Below the pieces are notes generated by a model. The model ran no database searches, was not told the DNA's origin, and saw nothing but the letters and a program-made list of their open reading frames with translations. 64,000 bases of DNA from Anodontia alba. Taxonomy: Eukaryota; Mollusca; Bivalvia; Lucinida; Lucinidae. The position numbers and the translations under genes were made by a program. The DNA lies in the NCBI GenBank assembly GCA_964016985.1, contig OZ024833.1, positions 59,967,463 to 60,031,462 of the forward strand, given 5' to 3'. The stretch's first letter is position 1, and the number at the start of each line of letters is the position of its first letter. Positions 61,783-64,000 of the stretch are shown in pieces.

Positions 61783-61996
61783 TTAACCCTTGTCCTGCTG
61801 AACCCGGATATACCCTGCCTTTGCAAACAGTGTAGATCCAGATCAGTTGGCTTCTGAAGAAGCCAACTGATCTGGATCTGCACTGTTTGTCATTCAGTAT
61901 GTGAATTCATATCAACAACCTGGATCAAGTAATCTGATTGGCTGAAAATTAGAAATGGGTGTGGCATCTTAATTTATTCAGCATGACAAGGGTTAA
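61783..61996. mobile_element. TTAA-A MITE, reference copy
   Basis: TTAACCCTTGTCCTGCTGAA to TTCAGCATGACAAGGGTTAA. Hairpin arms of about 33 bp with centre CTTCTGAAGAAG are perfect. Confidence 0.9.
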
Positions 61997-62089
61997 GTTT
62001 GACGTTTTTTTTTATTTGTTCCTGTTTTTAGGAGGAGAAGAGTCTTCTATATTTTTTTCTCCATGGGAAAACATGTTAAATTCTCCAAT

Positions 62090-62210
62090 GCACATGTAGT
62101 GTGTATTATTACTTAGTAGGTGGCATCATAGAACGCCTTTATTTACACATGCACATGTATGTGTGTACTATTACTTAGTAGGTGGGATCACAGAACTCCT
62201 TTATTTCATG
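62090..62210. repeat. Tandem duplication of about 65 bp
   Basis: ATTACTTAGTAGGTGG[CG]ATCA and CCTTTATTT recur twice. Confidence 0.65.
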
Positions 62211-62253
62211 ATGGTGACAATTATTTATTTTATTACTGACATCCATAAAAATC

Positions 62254-62455
62254 ATTAACCTTAATGCGCTATTCACAATTGCAGCAGATGATAATTTGAT
62301 AATTTTTTTTAGAGAAAATAAGACTTGAGATTTCATGTGAATCATCTGCCAAGCAAATGATTCACATGAATTGTCAAACCTTATTTTCTCTGAAAATAAT
62401 ATTTAAAAAAAATTAGAATGTTTGCTAAAATTTTGCTTAGCCTTTTCAGGGTTAA
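62254..62455. mobile_element. TTAA-C MITE
   Basis: TTAACCTTAATGCGCTATTC to GCCTTTTCAGGGTTAA. The hairpin GAATCATCTGCCAAGCAAAT is near perfect. Confidence 0.8.
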
Positions 62456-62624
62456 ATCATAGGATCTGCAATGTACCTTCAAAAATGCATTCCCGCAGTC
62501 TGATCAGAATCTTCACTGGGCATCTTTTGGATAGCCAGGGACGCAAAGTTTCTTCATGCAGACAATAAAGACTGATTAGCCTGCGCAGAGGTGCAGGATG
62601 ATTTGAGTCTTCATTGGGAATACA

Positions 62625-62852
62625 TTAACCTACTGAACACTGGAGACCCCTTAACAGGTAACTGGCAAACAGTGCAGACCCAGATCAGACGCCGCAGAAC
62701 ATGTCATCTGATCAGGTTCTCCACTGTTTGCAGATAATTCAACCGTTTTTCTTAAGGAACATCTACATCACATAGCCAGATATACCTAAAATCGAAAATG
62801 GACTCTTCCAATATATAATGTGGGAGTATCTATTCAGTCTTTAATGGGTTAA
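62625..62852. mobile_element. TTAA-E MITE
   Basis: TTAACCTACTGAACACTGGA to TCAGTCTTTAATGGGTTAA. The core CAGACCCAGATCAGACGCCG is retained with a diverged right arm. It sits inside a decayed element with CATTCCCGCAGTCTGATCAG. Confidence 0.75.
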
Positions 62853-63171
62853 AAGGTATATTTTCTCAAGCTGTGGTTCATATTGTCCACATTTTCTGTA
62901 ATATCTTTACAGCTACTGATCTGCATATAAAAATCTGCTAAATCATTTAAGAAAATAAGATGTTTTATATACTGTAGCTCTGTATTTATTACTCTTATAT
63001 TGCATGTGTTATTACAATTCCACACCTTCATTTCCAAGCAGATTATTCCCACATCATAAACTTGGCAAATAAATGTAGCTTAATGTCCTAAAATTTCGTA
63101 TACACCTTTCTGGCAACAAAGCATATGCAATCAGTGAAGACCCAGATCAGACTTAATGCTTAAAGTGCTAT
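62853..63171. other. AT-rich stretch, nothing recognised
   Basis: No element ends or exon signals. Around 63085 CTAAAATTTCGTATAC and 63490 CTCAAATTTCATATAC indicate a partly duplicated segment. Confidence 0.4.
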
Positions 63172-63404
63172 TCTAACCACAGCAGACTTTTTTTTTTTTT
63201 TTTTCATTATCTATTGTCATCTGCTTTGCATGATGGGTAAAAATTTCATCACTTTGAATTTTTTTTTTTTTTTATTCTTCCCAGCAAATAGGCTTTGGCA
63301 TCTCATGCAAATTATATATATGAGACAATTTGCATGAGATGTCAAAGCCTATTTTCTGGGAAGTGTTGTCTGCTGGAATTTTTACCCGGCATGCTAAGTG
63401 TTAT
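63172..63404. mobile_element. TTAA-B MITE
   Basis: TTTGCATGATGGGTAAAAAT to TACCCGGCATGCTAAGTGTT, hairpin CATCTCATGCAAATTATATA with complement. Confidence 0.7.
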
Positions 63405-63552
63405 TTATTACTCATACATTGCTTGTTATTACACTTCCACACCTTTCTTGCCAAGCAGACTATTCTGACATCATACGTATGCTTAATGTTCTCAAATTTC
63501 ATATACAAATAGCATAACTGCAAGCAGTGGAGACCCAAATCAGAATGAACCC

Positions 63553-64000
63553 TTAACATGTATGATGCTATGGGCAAATTCAGCAGACGACAAACTGATG
63601 ATTTTTTTTTTCTTCTTCTTTTTCTCAGATTGATTTGATTGTGTTGGAGTTTAACAATATGTCAACCCTTGTGGGTCATTTTGTGTTGTCTCCCAGAGAA
63701 AGGAAGAGAAGAGATAGTAGAGGAGATGAAAAAGAGGGACAGGGAAAAAAGAAGAACAGGAATGAAAGTGAAGAAACAGAAGAAATAAAAACATTTCCCC
63801 TCTACCCTTACCTGCTACAAGGATAGCAGGCCTTGCCCATCTGTAAGCCAATATCAGTTGGACGTCCTGGTGACGAAAGATACACGACACCGTCGCCACA
63901 CCCAACCACAAACATTTTTCTCAGAAATTAGGATTTGACAGTTCATGCAAATCATCTCCTTAAAAGAGACATTTGCATGAAATGTCAAATCCTGTTTTCT
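63553..64000. mobile_element. TTAA-B MITE interrupted, cut by the window end
   Basis: TTAACATGTATGATGCTATG to CTTCTTTTTCTCAGA, interrupted at 63630, resuming at 63915 with TTTTTCTCAGAAATTAGGAT and the hairpin ATGCAAATCATCTCCTTAAA. Confidence 0.7.
63630..63914 (-). mobile_element. 285-bp insertion with 11-bp target duplication and an exon-like frame
   Basis: TTTTTCTCAGA flanks it on both sides (63619-63629, 63915-63925) inside a MITE. The minus strand starts with a 35-codon frame (MFVVGCGDGVVYLSSPGRPT then DIGLQMGKACYPCS) and a perfect donor (CAG then GTAAGG). Then follows purine-poor sequence and ATTGTTAAACTCCAACAC, resembling the SINE-1 tail. It may be an unrecognised SINE or a retroposed transcript piece. 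The frame resembles a beta-propeller strand only vaguely. As the insert is in a MITE, the frame is probably not an exon of the local gene. Confidence 0.45.

Overview
This window looks like nuclear DNA of an animal, most likely a bivalve mollusc. It is AT-rich and has short spliced coding exons, tRNA-derived SINEs, Helitron/Helentron-like elements whose ends pair GCTCACCTGAG with CTCAGGTGAGC (a type I associate with bivalves), and very many short palindromic MITEs. The species is not determinable from sequence alone. There are no bacterial-type genes, rRNA genes, convincing tRNA genes or CRISPR arrays. Nearly every long open reading frame is an accident of repeats.

Genes: two split genes can be argued, one per strand. 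The minus-strand gene is the better one. Exons with good splice signals lie at 49236-49281 (probable first coding exon), 43143-43183, 41779-41863, 31805-31856, 31160-31220, 25994-26133 and 1655-1700, with weaker exons at 35253-35274 and 16333-16341 (9 nt). Read 5' to 3' on the minus strand, all junctions are phase compatible. The best exon (25994-26133, 46 codons) joins 31160-31220 in a phase that only one frame allows. I do not recognise the protein. On the plus strand an exon at 574-686 and a probable terminal exon at 15432-15512 suggest a second gene overlapping the 3' part of the first in antisense.

Repeats: introns are made almost wholly of nested mobile elements. I use these labels. TTAA-A to TTAA-F: elements bounded by TTAA with inner ends beginning CCC or CAC, piggyBac-like in target site. 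AGATAAG, GTATTTACCC, GTATTTGACC and ACAGTCAAACC families: named by their termini, the last with a demonstrable TA target duplication. GGGCCCAG, CTGGAGCCAG and TTAGATTCTCAG families. HEL: Helitron/Helentron-like elements with tandem cores at 7935-9917, 12291-14620, 23575-25606 and 43571-45371. SINE-1, SINE-2, SINE-3. Many elements sit inside others, and several empty sites are preserved in the same window (12.3 kb versus 37.8 kb; 23.5 kb; 32.0 kb versus 28.8 kb), so insertions can be read directly.

The most unusual feature is modularity. A few long hairpin cores recur inside elements with quite different termini, and the two arms of a hairpin stay complementary within a copy although their sequence changes between copies. 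A second is that HEL families with unrelated cores share a 3' hairpin carrying a one-base C bulge, mirrored by a short subterminal repeat at the 5' end. A 27-bp minisatellite (57487-58284) and several recent tandem duplications complete the picture.
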